Positions 1 through 7,975 are shown, numbered from the stretch's first letter. The stretch is DNA of 44,736 nt from Parcubacteria group bacterium Athens0714_16 (GCA_007376805.1 VMGX01000002.1:1-44736); one strand, 5' to 3'. The notes: generated by a model not told the origin, from the sequence alone. Made by a program: numbers and translations.

Positions 1-54
1 TGAAGCGATTATATTTTTTGAGTATCCAGCTTCACTTTTCTTTTATTTTGAAAA

Positions 55-182
55 GTGGGGCTGTGGCACCAAAAAATAAGAAACCAGCTTGTCTGGTTTT
101 TTGTTTTTAGGTATGAGGAATCGGACCGTTTTTTGTCCACAAAAAACGCGTAGTTTGCTTTAGCAAACAAAAATTCTCATTG
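55..182 (+). repeat. tRNA-Arg-linked repeat, copy 1 (no tRNA body)
   Basis: GGCACCAAAAAATAAGAAACCAGCTTGTCTGGTTTTTTGTTTTTAGG...GAGGAATCGGACCGTTTTTTGTCCACAAAAAACGCGTAGTTTGCTTTAGCAAAC; inverted copy at 7976-8100. Confidence 0.85.
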
Positions 183-274
183 AAGTCTGACTTCAATCTT
201 CAATAGTTAAAAAGTGGGGCTGTGGCACCAAAACACAAAAAAACAATCACGAGCATGGTTGTTTTTTTGTCTAA

Positions 275-318
275 AACATTATGGATTCAAAACCTCTCCC
301 AGAGGTTTTGAATTTACA
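275..318 (-). repeat. Stop-codon-proximal hairpin repeat, single unit
   Basis: Minus strand AAATTCAAAACCTCtgggaGAGGTTTTGAATCCATAATGTT. Confidence 0.75.
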
Positions 319-664
319 AAGATGGGTCAAGTATTTTCAATTCTTTTTCTTCCGACATTATCGAACATCCGTTCTTATTTTCAAATTTTTTCAATTCTTC
401 TATTAATTTATTTTTATCAAAAAATACAGCTGTTTCATCCACGGCACCAGTTAATTCTGTTTCATTTGTTGTCTGAAAAATATCTTCAGAGACGGTTTTG
501 TAAAAGAAATAATATCCATATATCAACGCCAAAAGATTTATAATCAAAAAGAAAAACATTATTATTTTCCAATCCCTCTTAAGGTTTGAGTGTAAACCGA
601 AACTTTTCTCGCTTTCGGAAAAAAATATTTTTCTTATGTATTTTTTTATACCAGAAATATTCAT
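314..664 (-). CDS. Hypothetical single-TM protein at the 3' end of a pilMNO-like locus
   Basis: ORF track; hydrophobic stretch IIMFFFLIINLLALIYGYYFF; directly downstream of the PilO-like ORF on the same strand. Confidence 0.6.
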   Translation of the reverse strand: MNISGIKKYIRKIFFSESEKSFGLHSNLKRDWKIIMFFFLIINLLALIYGYYFFYKTVSEDIFQTTNETELTGAVDETAVFFDKNKLIEELKKFENKNGCSIMSEEKELKILDPSL

Positions 665-672
665 AATAAATT

Positions 673-1236
673 TTAAATTTTTATTGCCTTAATTGTAAAA
701 CTCGATTTCCAAGATTCTTTTTTGGTTTCGGCGTCTGTGAATTTATTTATAGACATTCTCTCAATCGTTGTATCGTATTGAATATTTTCAATCAATGATA
801 AAAACTCGAGCGTCTGAGTCCAAGATCCCTGAATAACAAACTCAACGGACAATGTTTCCACATTAACATTTTTTATCAATTCGCTATTTTCAACTCCAAC
901 AGTTTTTGTATCAACTGTAACCCCAACTAATTCAGAGACGAGCTCTATTGTTTTTATAAAATCCACAACACCGTTACTGCTTACAAAACACAAATCCAGA
1001 CTTGATTGTTCTGCTCCCGTTTCTTTTATTATTTTCTTTATTAAATCAAGCTGTTTCTCTTTTTTTAATTCCACCAAAAAATCTCCCCTTAGTTTTGTAA
1101 CACTGTCTGTTTTTTTGCCCAAAGAAATCATAAAAAAAACATCAAAAGACAACACTAAAATTGTAATCACCGAAACGATAATTAATATTTTTTTTGTTTT
1201 GGAAGGGAAAATCATATTAGTTTGTTTTTTTATCAT
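673..1236 (-). CDS. pilO: PilO-like type IV pilus assembly protein
   Basis: N-terminal TM then alpha/beta domain; position after PilM and PilN; overlaps the upstream ORF. Confidence 0.55.
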   Translation of the reverse strand: MIKKQTNMIFPSKTKKILIIVSVITILVLSFDVFFMISLGKKTDSVTKLRGDFLVELKKEKQLDLIKKIIKETGAEQSSLDLCFVSSNGVVDFIKTIELVSELVGVTVDTKTVGVENSELIKNVNVETLSVEFVIQGSWTQTLEFLSLIENIQYDTTIERMSINKFTDAETKKESWKSSFTIKAIKI

Positions 1237-1780
1237 CTTTAAGAATAATGTTTATTAAAAAAGAAACATCAGAATCTTTTGTAAGATTTGAGAGAGGAAG
1301 GTTTACTTCTTTAAAATACTGAACATCTATGAGAGATTCTTTGAAAACTAACAGTTCGTCCCTCGTTTCCGATGTTCCCTGAACTGTAATTACTTTTTCA
1401 ATGGCATCTTTTTTTTGAATTTTGTTATATAAAATATCAGATATATAAATCCCATTTGGTTTGTTTTTTACAATTGCATAAATCACATCGCCCAATGAAG
1501 TTTCTTCCACATATCTTTTTAACACCGCAGTCTTTACCATTATCAGATTTAATTTTTTTTCAACCTCGGCGTTATCTTTATTTTGAACAGATTTTTTCAC
1601 CAAATTTATTTGTTCTATGGCCGTATTTTCTTTTACAACAAGGGATATGTATGACGGTATGAGAAAAACAACAAACAATAACATTGATACCATCAACAAA
1701 GATAAAAATACAATAATTAATCGAATTAAATATTCTTTCTTAATAAAATCTTTTTCTTTTTTTGGTAAAAGGTTTGCCAT
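1217..1780 (-). CDS. pilN: PilN-like type IV pilus assembly protein
   Basis: N-terminal TM (LIRLIIVFLSLLMVSMLLFVVFLIP), coiled/ferredoxin-like remainder, immediately downstream of PilM. Confidence 0.6.
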   Translation of the reverse strand: MANLLPKKEKDFIKKEYLIRLIIVFLSLLMVSMLLFVVFLIPSYISLVVKENTAIEQINLVKKSVQNKDNAEVEKKLNLIMVKTAVLKRYVEETSLGDVIYAIVKNKPNGIYISDILYNKIQKKDAIEKVITVQGTSETRDELLVFKESLIDVQYFKEVNLPLSNLTKDSDVSFLINIILKDDKKTN

Positions 1781-1786
1781 AAAAAA

Positions 1787-2887
1787 CTAATACATTTCAT
1801 CGAGAACAAGGCCAACAACGGAGGCATACCCCGAAGAATAATTAAAACTTATTTCTGGAATATAATTATCAAAAGAAAGAGCATTCGTCCAAATATTCGC
1901 TATCTCAACTGGTGTTTTTATTCTTAAGGATAAATATTCTTTAAATCCCGGTATGTGTGCATTTCCACCACATAGGATAATTTTCTCAATTTTTCTTTTG
2001 TTTTTATTTATATTTTCTGGGGATTCACTCCAATAAGAATATCTTTTGTTTATTTCTTCCTCTAAAGCAGACATTGTTATGGTTAAAGATTTGTATAATT
2101 CCGCATTTTTTTCATTTTTTATAAAACCAAATTTTTGTTTTATTTTATCGGCCTCTTCAAACGAAACCCCTGTTTGTTTTTGGATTGCAGTTATAAGAGA
2201 GTCCCCACCAATTGAAACTGTTGATGTATATCTTAAAAAACCTTCGCTAACAATTGATATCCCCGTTCTTGTTCTTCCAATATCAATTATCATATATGTT
2301 CCAAGATCCCCTGCAGGAACAACAGCTCTTTTTAATGCCTGTGCCTCTATCTCAAATGAAACCGGCATCATTCCAGCTTCTTGAAATATACTTAAATAAT
2401 CATTTATATATTTTTCTGAAATTGCAGACACATTGACTTCTATTTTATCGTTATTATTTCTTTCCGTTATTATTTCGTAATCAAAAACGGCTTCTTTCGA
2501 AGAAATTGGAACAAACTCTTCCAGTTGAAATTCTATATTTTCTCTAATGTTGTTAATTGACTCTCTGGGTAATTCTATTTTAAAAAGATATGCTTTTTCT
2601 TCTGGCACGGAAGCATATATAAAATCTATACCAAACTTTTCTTTTATTGATAACAAAATATCTTTTAATTTTTTTCTATCTTTTATATCACCCGCAATCA
2701 TTACATCTTCTTGTATTGGAATATCTCCGTATCTTCCTATTTCAAGGTGGTTGCCGGAATGTAAAAGTTCCATCACTTTTATTGAGTGGTCCGATATGGT
2801 AACACCAACGGCCGGCATTCTTAAAAACTTTGGAGGTGGAAATCCAAAAATACGGTCTATAATTTTATTTTTTTTATCAAATCTCAT
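1787..2887 (-). CDS. pilM: Type IV pilus assembly protein PilM (actin-like ATPase)
   Basis: Motifs MIIDIGRTRTGISIV and IILCGGNAHIPGFKEYLSLRIKTPVEIANIW. Confidence 0.9.
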   Translation of the reverse strand: MRFDKKNKIIDRIFGFPPPKFLRMPAVGVTISDHSIKVMELLHSGNHLEIGRYGDIPIQEDVMIAGDIKDRKKLKDILLSIKEKFGIDFIYASVPEEKAYLFKIELPRESINNIRENIEFQLEEFVPISSKEAVFDYEIITERNNNDKIEVNVSAISEKYINDYLSIFQEAGMMPVSFEIEAQALKRAVVPAGDLGTYMIIDIGRTRTGISIVSEGFLRYTSTVSIGGDSLITAIQKQTGVSFEEADKIKQKFGFIKNEKNAELYKSLTITMSALEEEINKRYSYWSESPENINKNKRKIEKIILCGGNAHIPGFKEYLSLRIKTPVEIANIWTNALSFDNYIPEISFNYSSGYASVVGLVLDEMY

Positions 2888-2980
2888 TTTAAAATATAAA
2901 AAACAATACGACGTTTGTCTATGTAATTATACAGTTTATTCGTGGTTGTTCTAAACAAATCGGGGGATAAATTTTAAGAG

Positions 2981-3307
2981 TTATGAAATTTTACTACCAG
3001 ATTTTATTTTTTTAGATGGTATCAATAAAGCAAGACCGTCTTCGTCTTTAACCGCCAAAATCATTCCCTGACTTTCTATTCCTCTTATTATTCTTGGTTC
3101 AAGATTTGCCAAAATCGTTATTTGTTTACCAACAAGTTCTTGTTCCTGTGGAAAAAATTCCGCGATACCAGCAACAATCTGGCGCGGTTTTTCTTCACCC
3201 AAATCTACTTCTAATTTAACAAGTTTATCCGTCTCTGGAATTTTTTCCACAGACAAAATTTCTCCTATACGAATGTCTAATTTTTTAAATTCATCAAAAG
3301 TTATCAT
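2981..3307 (-). CDS. Free-standing tRNA-binding (EMAP/MetG C-terminal-like) domain protein
   Basis: FKKLDIRIGEILSVEKIPETDKLVKLEVDLGE...ANLEPRIIRGIESQGMILA. Confidence 0.85.
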   Translation of the reverse strand: MITFDEFKKLDIRIGEILSVEKIPETDKLVKLEVDLGEEKPRQIVAGIAEFFPQEQELVGKQITILANLEPRIIRGIESQGMILAVKDEDGLALLIPSKKIKSGSKIS

Positions 3308-3336
3308 GTAATAAGTTTAACATATAAGTTATTAGC

Positions 3337-4860
3337 TCAATTTACCATACTTCTTATCCATTTAAACAAAAATTCATTCCTCCCGCGCTGGAACAGAACA
3401 ACGTCCCCACCCAAAAGTATGTTGTCTAAATCAATGTGTGCCTCAAAAATTGAATCGTATTCCTTTATATATTTTTCAAGAAAATTATTTTGCAAAAGTC
3501 CTTCTTTTATAAATTTACACGCTTCGTTTTTTTCTAAAATAACCATGTCGGCGACTCCGGCAAGTTTTTTACCAATTTCTAAATGCAATTCCCTGTTTTT
3601 CTCCCCAACTTCTGCCAATCCGGGGGTTACATAAATTTTTCTTCTTTTAACAAACAAGGAAAGTGCGTCTATTGCCTCTCTCACCCCGTCTGGATTTCCG
3701 TTGTAACTATCATCTATTATTAAAATATTATTTTTTGCTTTTATTGCCTGCAAACGATGTTCGGGTTGCTGAAGATTTTCCACTTTTTCTTTAATTTCAA
3801 CAAAACTCATCCCAAATTCTTTCCCCACAATCATGCAGGACATTACAATCCCTATAATATAATTCGACAAAAAGGGTGTTTTAATTTGCCCAAGATTTTC
3901 AAATTCGTCATTAATTTCAAAATATATTCCAGAGCCATCTTCGTAGAAAATTTTATCTTTAAATCTATAATTTGAAAGCGGATTATTTTTTGAACTATAA
4001 AAATATATTTTTTGGTCCTTTAAATATTCCCTGAAATTTTGAACAACTAATTCGTTGTCTGCATTTAATACAACTGTCCCATTTTTTTTACAGTTCTGTA
4101 TTATTTCAAACTTTGCATTTATTGTGTTTTCTATTTTTTTAAATCTTTCAAGATGGCTTTCATTTATACCAGTTAAAATACTCATATCTGGTTGCAAAAC
4201 CAAATCACAAAGTTCTTTTATGTCCCCGATTTTATACGCCGCCATTTCAACAATAAAAATTTCTACACTCTCGTCTAATTTTTTATTTATTAATTGAGAA
4301 ATTCCCAAAATCGTATTTTTATTCCCTTCCGTTTTTAAAATATTAAATTTTTTCGACAAAACAAAACTTATCGCGTCCTTCATTGTTGTTTTTCCATAAC
4401 TTCCGGTTATGGCAATTACTTTTATATTCTTGCGATATTTTTTGATCTTATTTTTAGCCCTTAAAATAACGATTTTTTTGAAAATAAAATCGAATGGGAA
4501 AAAAATGATGGTAGAAAAAATTAAAAAAACAAAAAACACCGGTGACAAAGCAAAAAATAAAACCAGTAATGCTATGATTGGAAATATAATGCTCAAATTA
4601 AATGTATGAACAATTAAAAAAGAAAAAACCAGCTGAAAAAAAATGGACGAGAAAAAAATTATTTTTGCTTTAGATGTCCATTCTATTTTTTTACCAGTGA
4701 CAACCTTGAGTTTGTTTTTTAAAAAAAATCTTATATCAGCAAAAAATCTATCCGTTGAATAATCCTGAAACTGTAGGAGGTATGTTTCATAAATTAAAAT
4801 AGAAACTATTTTTTTTATAATTTTTTGAAAAACATTTATTTTTTGTATTTTTTGTCTCAT
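3337..4860 (-). CDS. murF: MurF-like UDP-MurNAc-tripeptide:D-Ala-D-Ala ligase with N-terminal membrane region
   Basis: VIAITGSYGKTTMKD, NKNTILGI, HLERF, IIDDSYNGNPDGVREAIDAL; ~135 aa hydrophobic N-terminus. Confidence 0.85.
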   Translation of the reverse strand: MRQKIQKINVFQKIIKKIVSILIYETYLLQFQDYSTDRFFADIRFFLKNKLKVVTGKKIEWTSKAKIIFFSSIFFQLVFSFLIVHTFNLSIIFPIIALLVLFFALSPVFFVFLIFSTIIFFPFDFIFKKIVILRAKNKIKKYRKNIKVIAITGSYGKTTMKDAISFVLSKKFNILKTEGNKNTILGISQLINKKLDESVEIFIVEMAAYKIGDIKELCDLVLQPDMSILTGINESHLERFKKIENTINAKFEIIQNCKKNGTVVLNADNELVVQNFREYLKDQKIYFYSSKNNPLSNYRFKDKIFYEDGSGIYFEINDEFENLGQIKTPFLSNYIIGIVMSCMIVGKEFGMSFVEIKEKVENLQQPEHRLQAIKAKNNILIIDDSYNGNPDGVREAIDALSLFVKRRKIYVTPGLAEVGEKNRELHLEIGKKLAGVADMVILEKNEACKFIKEGLLQNNFLEKYIKEYDSIFEAHIDLDNILLGGDVVLFQRGRNEFLFKWIRSMVN

Positions 4861-4980
4861 CCCGTTTAGAAGTAGAAAATCTTTAGATTTCCGTAGTTAA
4901 TTTTAATAAAAAATGACTTTTTGATATATAACATTCTACTATTTCCCGTGATTATATTAACTGTATGACTTCTAACGGGA
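4860..4980. mobile_element. MITE-like element copy 1 (TCCCGTTTAGAAGT...GACTTCTAACGGGA)
   Basis: Terminal inverted repeats; near-identical inverted copy at 22439-22558; flanking TTCA/CTCA. Confidence 0.8.
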
Positions 4981-5009
4981 TTCATCCCGTTTTTGCGTTA
5001 TTGTTTTTT

Positions 5010-5402
5010 TTATTCTTTGTCCAGATAACTTTGTAAAATTATTGCCGCGGCAGAATCATCTAATTTCACTGTTTCATTGTTTGATTGTTTCATTGTTCTT
5101 CTCGCTTGCATAGATGTCATAAATTCTTGTTCAAAATATACCGGTAAATTAAGCCCTTCTTCTAACTTCGTTTTGAATTTTTCTATGTCTTTCATTATTT
5201 CATTTTTTTCTCCCAAATAATTTAAAGATTCTCCCAAGACAATACCGGAAATCTTTTCTTCCATTATTATTTTTTCTATGTTTTGAAATAATTTTTCATC
5301 GTTATTTAAAATAACTTTTGGAAAAGCGATTTTTCCTTCGTCGTCAGAAATAGCGATTCCTATTCTTTTTGAACCATAATCTATCCCGAGCATTTTCTTC
5401 AT
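5010..5402 (-). CDS. ruvX: RuvX/YqgF family Holliday junction resolvase
   Basis: MLGIDYGSKRIGIAISD...GIVLGESL...DDSAAAIILQSYLD. Confidence 0.92.
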   Translation of the reverse strand: MKKMLGIDYGSKRIGIAISDDEGKIAFPKVILNNDEKLFQNIEKIIMEEKISGIVLGESLNYLGEKNEIMKDIEKFKTKLEEGLNLPVYFEQEFMTSMQARRTMKQSNNETVKLDDSAAAIILQSYLDKE

Positions 5403-5439
5403 TATCTTAATAATATATTAAATTTATAAATTAATGAAA

Positions 5440-5469
5440 ACAAAAACCGCACTGATGTTAACAGTACGG
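5440..5469 (-). terminator. Rho-independent terminator of the 31-aa sORF
   Basis: CCGTACTGttaacatCAGTGCGG followed by TTTTTG on the minus strand. Confidence 0.75.
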
Positions 5470-5476
5470 CCATTTA

Positions 5477-5572
5477 TCACATTGCAAACGCGACAGCGAT
5501 TCCTAACAACACCCAAATTGTTAGTGTTATACCAACATTGTGTGCCTCACAAAAATCCCTCATTTTTTTCAT
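5477..5572 (-). CDS. 31-aa predicted membrane microprotein MKKMRDFCEAHNVGITLTIWVLLGIAVAFAM
   Basis: GGAG SD-like sequence ~6 nt upstream of ATG, TM-like helix, terminator just downstream; not in the ORF track. Confidence 0.55.
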   Translation of the reverse strand: MKKMRDFCEAHNVGITLTIWVLLGIAVAFAM

Positions 5573-5676
5573 TTTTACTCCACTTTTTCTATTATTAATA
5601 GTAGCATAAATAATAAATAAGTCAAAAACAAGGGTACGATTGATTTGTGGCCATTTTTTGATAATATCTATCCATT

Positions 5677-5895
5677 ATGGAATTGTTTTTACAACAAAAC
5701 ATATTGGTCATTCTTTTATTGGCGCTTTGGGTAATTCCCTGGAAAGGTTATGCCCTATGGCTGGCCGCAAAAAATGATAGTAAGTGGTGGTTCATAATAT
5801 TGTTAGTGTTAAACACATTGGCGATATTAGATATCATTTATATTTTTGTCATTAACAAAAAATGTTGCCAAAAAGAAGAAAATAAAACTTTGTAA
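5677..5895 (+). CDS. Small membrane protein, DUF5652-like
   Basis: LLALWVIPWKGYALWLAAKNDSKWWFIILLVLNTLAILDIIYIFVI. Confidence 0.7.
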   Translation: MELFLQQNILVILLLALWVIPWKGYALWLAAKNDSKWWFIILLVLNTLAILDIIYIFVINKKCCQKEENKTL

Positions 5896-5949
5896 AACAA
5901 AGTTTTAAAAAATCTAAATACTCGTTTATACGAGTGTTTGGTTTTATTT

Positions 5950-6035
5950 GGAGGGTTGCGCCGAATGGTAAGGCACTAGTCTTGAAAACTAGCGGGCGAA
6001 AGCCCTTAGAGGTTCGAGTCCTCTACCCTCCGCCA
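5950..6035 (+). tRNA. tRNA-Ser(UGA), CCA encoded
   Basis: GGAGGGT...ACCCTCC acceptor stem, CTAGTCTTGAAAACTAG anticodon arm (UGA), long variable arm, GGTTCGAGTCC T arm, GCCA 3' end. Confidence 0.95.
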
Positions 6036-6065
6036 AAATTCGGAATTCAAATTTCCGCCAAAAAT

Positions 6066-6437
6066 ATGATCACAAACAATAAATTAACGGCCGTTTTTAA
6101 TAAAACAAAAGGTCATTGTCATTTTTGTGGTGATTCTTTGACACTTAAAAAATATGGAGTGAAAGATATTGATAATTTAAATGGTTCGTGGGAAGCAGAC
6201 CATGTTATTCAAAAAGGTAGAGGCGGGAGTAAGGATATTGAAAACTGTTTACCATCTTGTGTGCATTGTAATCGTCTTCGCTGGCACAGAAAAGGCAATG
6301 ACCTAAGAGATTTAATATTTTTGGGACTCATCGTCAATGATGAGATCAAGAAGAATACAGCGGTTGGAAATAAAATAATTGAGTTAAAAAACAAACGCAT
6401 TATTCAAAATAAAAACCGACGACGCAATATCAAATAA
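6066..6437 (+). CDS. HNH endonuclease
   Basis: CHFCGDSL...WEADHVIQKGRGGSKDIENCLPSCVHCNRLRW; start moved to the ATG after the tRNA. Confidence 0.85.
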   Translation: MITNNKLTAVFNKTKGHCHFCGDSLTLKKYGVKDIDNLNGSWEADHVIQKGRGGSKDIENCLPSCVHCNRLRWHRKGNDLRDLIFLGLIVNDEIKKNTAVGNKIIELKNKRIIQNKNRRRNIK

Positions 6438-6526
6438 ATTAAATTTATATATGGTTAGTTATTTTACACCAAAGTTCAGCAAATGGGCTCGACCGCCCTT
6501 GCCTACACAATTTGCACTCCATTTTT

Positions 6527-6554
6527 TTGACAATCATTCTCATAGAGATATCAT
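6527..6554 (+). promoter_or_regulatory. Sigma70-like promoter for the 103-aa ORF
   Basis: TTGACA, 16 nt, TATCAT. Confidence 0.55.
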
Positions 6555-6587
6555 TGTAATCAGACAAGAACATTAAACGAGGCGCCT

Positions 6588-6899
6588 ATGAAAAACCAAC
6601 GAGCAGAAAAGGACAGTGAGCTCCTTTTCTTTGTTGAGCCCCTTGATCCAAAAACAAATCAAACTATCGCACAAATGTTTGCTGATTTTGGAACTATTTT
6701 TGAAAAAACTTTTTCTATAAAAACAGAGGAGGAAACATCTCTTTCCACACCAGTTTGGGAGTGTGGATATAGACAGGCTCTTAGAATTGTAATGGCAAAA
6801 GCATTGTTAGATTTGAAATTTAAAATTTGGCTATTAAATTCTAACGGAAAAACACTTGATCGCCGTGGAGAATTTTTTTTCAAGAGTTATTTGGGTTAA
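6588..6899 (+). CDS. Hypothetical protein
   Basis: ORF with GAGG upstream of ATG, promoter upstream and terminator downstream. Confidence 0.65.
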   Translation: MKNQRAEKDSELLFFVEPLDPKTNQTIAQMFADFGTIFEKTFSIKTEEETSLSTPVWECGYRQALRIVMAKALLDLKFKIWLLNSNGKTLDRRGEFFFKSYLG

Positions 6900-6934
6900 A
6901 AAATCCGTGAAATGAACTTATTTCACGGATTTTA
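6899..6934 (+). terminator. Rho-independent terminator
   Basis: AAATCCGTGAAATgaacttATTTCACGGATTTT. Confidence 0.85.
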
Positions 6935-6972
6935 ACTATTTACTTAAAAATTTCGTGGTATAATTTATTTAT

Positions 6973-7392
6973 ATGAAATCGACAAATAAAAAGGGTTTTA
7001 CAATCCTTGAACTAATGGTGTCAGTCGCAATAATAGCGATACTAACTTCTATAATATTAGTAACAATATCAGGAATAAAAGAAAGAAGTCGAGACGTTAG
7101 GAGATTGTCTGATGTAAACGAGATACAAAAAGCATTAAATCTTTATTTTAGTAGTCATAACATTTTTCCTGTGTTTCCTGTGGAAATAAACATAACGGGT
7201 GATGATGCTTTTTCAGAAATATTAATAAGTGAAAAAAATATGCCCGCCGTTCCAACCGATCCGCTTCCAACCTATGGAGCTTACACATATCAGTCAAACT
7301 CTGGCGGAACAAATTATTCTCTTGGTTTCTGTATGGAAACAAACACGGTTTCTAAATATCTAAAAGGTTGCACCAACACATTAACCCCATAA
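6973..7392 (+). CDS. Type IV pilin / pseudopilin-like protein
   Basis: KKGFTILELMVSVAIIAILTSIILVTISG prepilin motif; PTDPLPTYGAYTYQ C-terminal region. Confidence 0.9.
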   Translation: MKSTNKKGFTILELMVSVAIIAILTSIILVTISGIKERSRDVRRLSDVNEIQKALNLYFSSHNIFPVFPVEINITGDDAFSEILISEKNMPAVPTDPLPTYGAYTYQSNSGGTNYSLGFCMETNTVSKYLKGCTNTLTP

Positions 7393-7393
7393 A

Positions 7394-7861
7394 ATGTACC
7401 CAAACGAAACAAAAAACAAAATAAGTTGGAGTGCGCAAGAATTTGAATACAAAGAAAAAAGTATTGATTGGTTTTGGGCTGTTTGGATAGTAAGTATCGG
7501 CCTAGCTGTTTTATCTATTTTTTTGGATAACCTATTATTTGCGATTATTGTTGTGCTTGGAGCTTTCACACTTTCACTGCAGTCCGTAAAAAAACCAAGA
7601 ATGATAGAATTTGAAACAAATGATGAGGGTGTTATCATCGACAAAAAACTTTATCTATACAACACGCTTGAATCTTTCTGGATTATTGGTAAAGAAAAAA
7701 AAGCAATTATTAAATCAAAAAAACTAGTTGTTCCTTTTTTGATACTTCCACTAGAAAATACAGACCAAAGATATTTAAGGGAGTATCTACTGGGGCATAT
7801 AAAAGAAGAGGAGATGTCTGAACCAATGGCACACGCAATAATGGAAAAATTAGGTTTTTAA
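7394..7861 (+). CDS. Hypothetical protein with two TM helices
   Basis: FWAVWIVSIGLAVLSIFLDNLLFAIIVVLGAFTLSL; compact operon with the pilin. Confidence 0.65.
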   Translation: MYPNETKNKISWSAQEFEYKEKSIDWFWAVWIVSIGLAVLSIFLDNLLFAIIVVLGAFTLSLQSVKKPRMIEFETNDEGVIIDKKLYLYNTLESFWIIGKEKKAIIKSKKLVVPFLILPLENTDQRYLREYLLGHIKEEEMSEPMAHAIMEKLGF

Positions 7862-7940
7862 ATTCAAAAGCCCTGGGAGAGCTTTTGAATCCATAATATT
7901 AGCTGGCTCCGGAAGAGTTTTTTAATCAATAATGTTTTTT
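7859..7940 (+). repeat. Stop-codon-proximal hairpin repeat (AATTCAAAAGCCCtgggagaGCTTTTGAATCCATAATATT) plus a degenerate second unit
   Basis: Same family at 275-318 (minus), 13441-13530 and 30653-30745. Confidence 0.8.
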
Positions 7941-7975
7941 ATCTTTATGTACCCCCACGCTTGCCCGCCTTTGGC

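Noticed and set aside
214-543. 109-aa plus-strand ORF in the track
   Set aside because: It runs through the tRNA-end-like repeat, a terminator hairpin and antisense to the 314-664 gene; composition is not protein-like.
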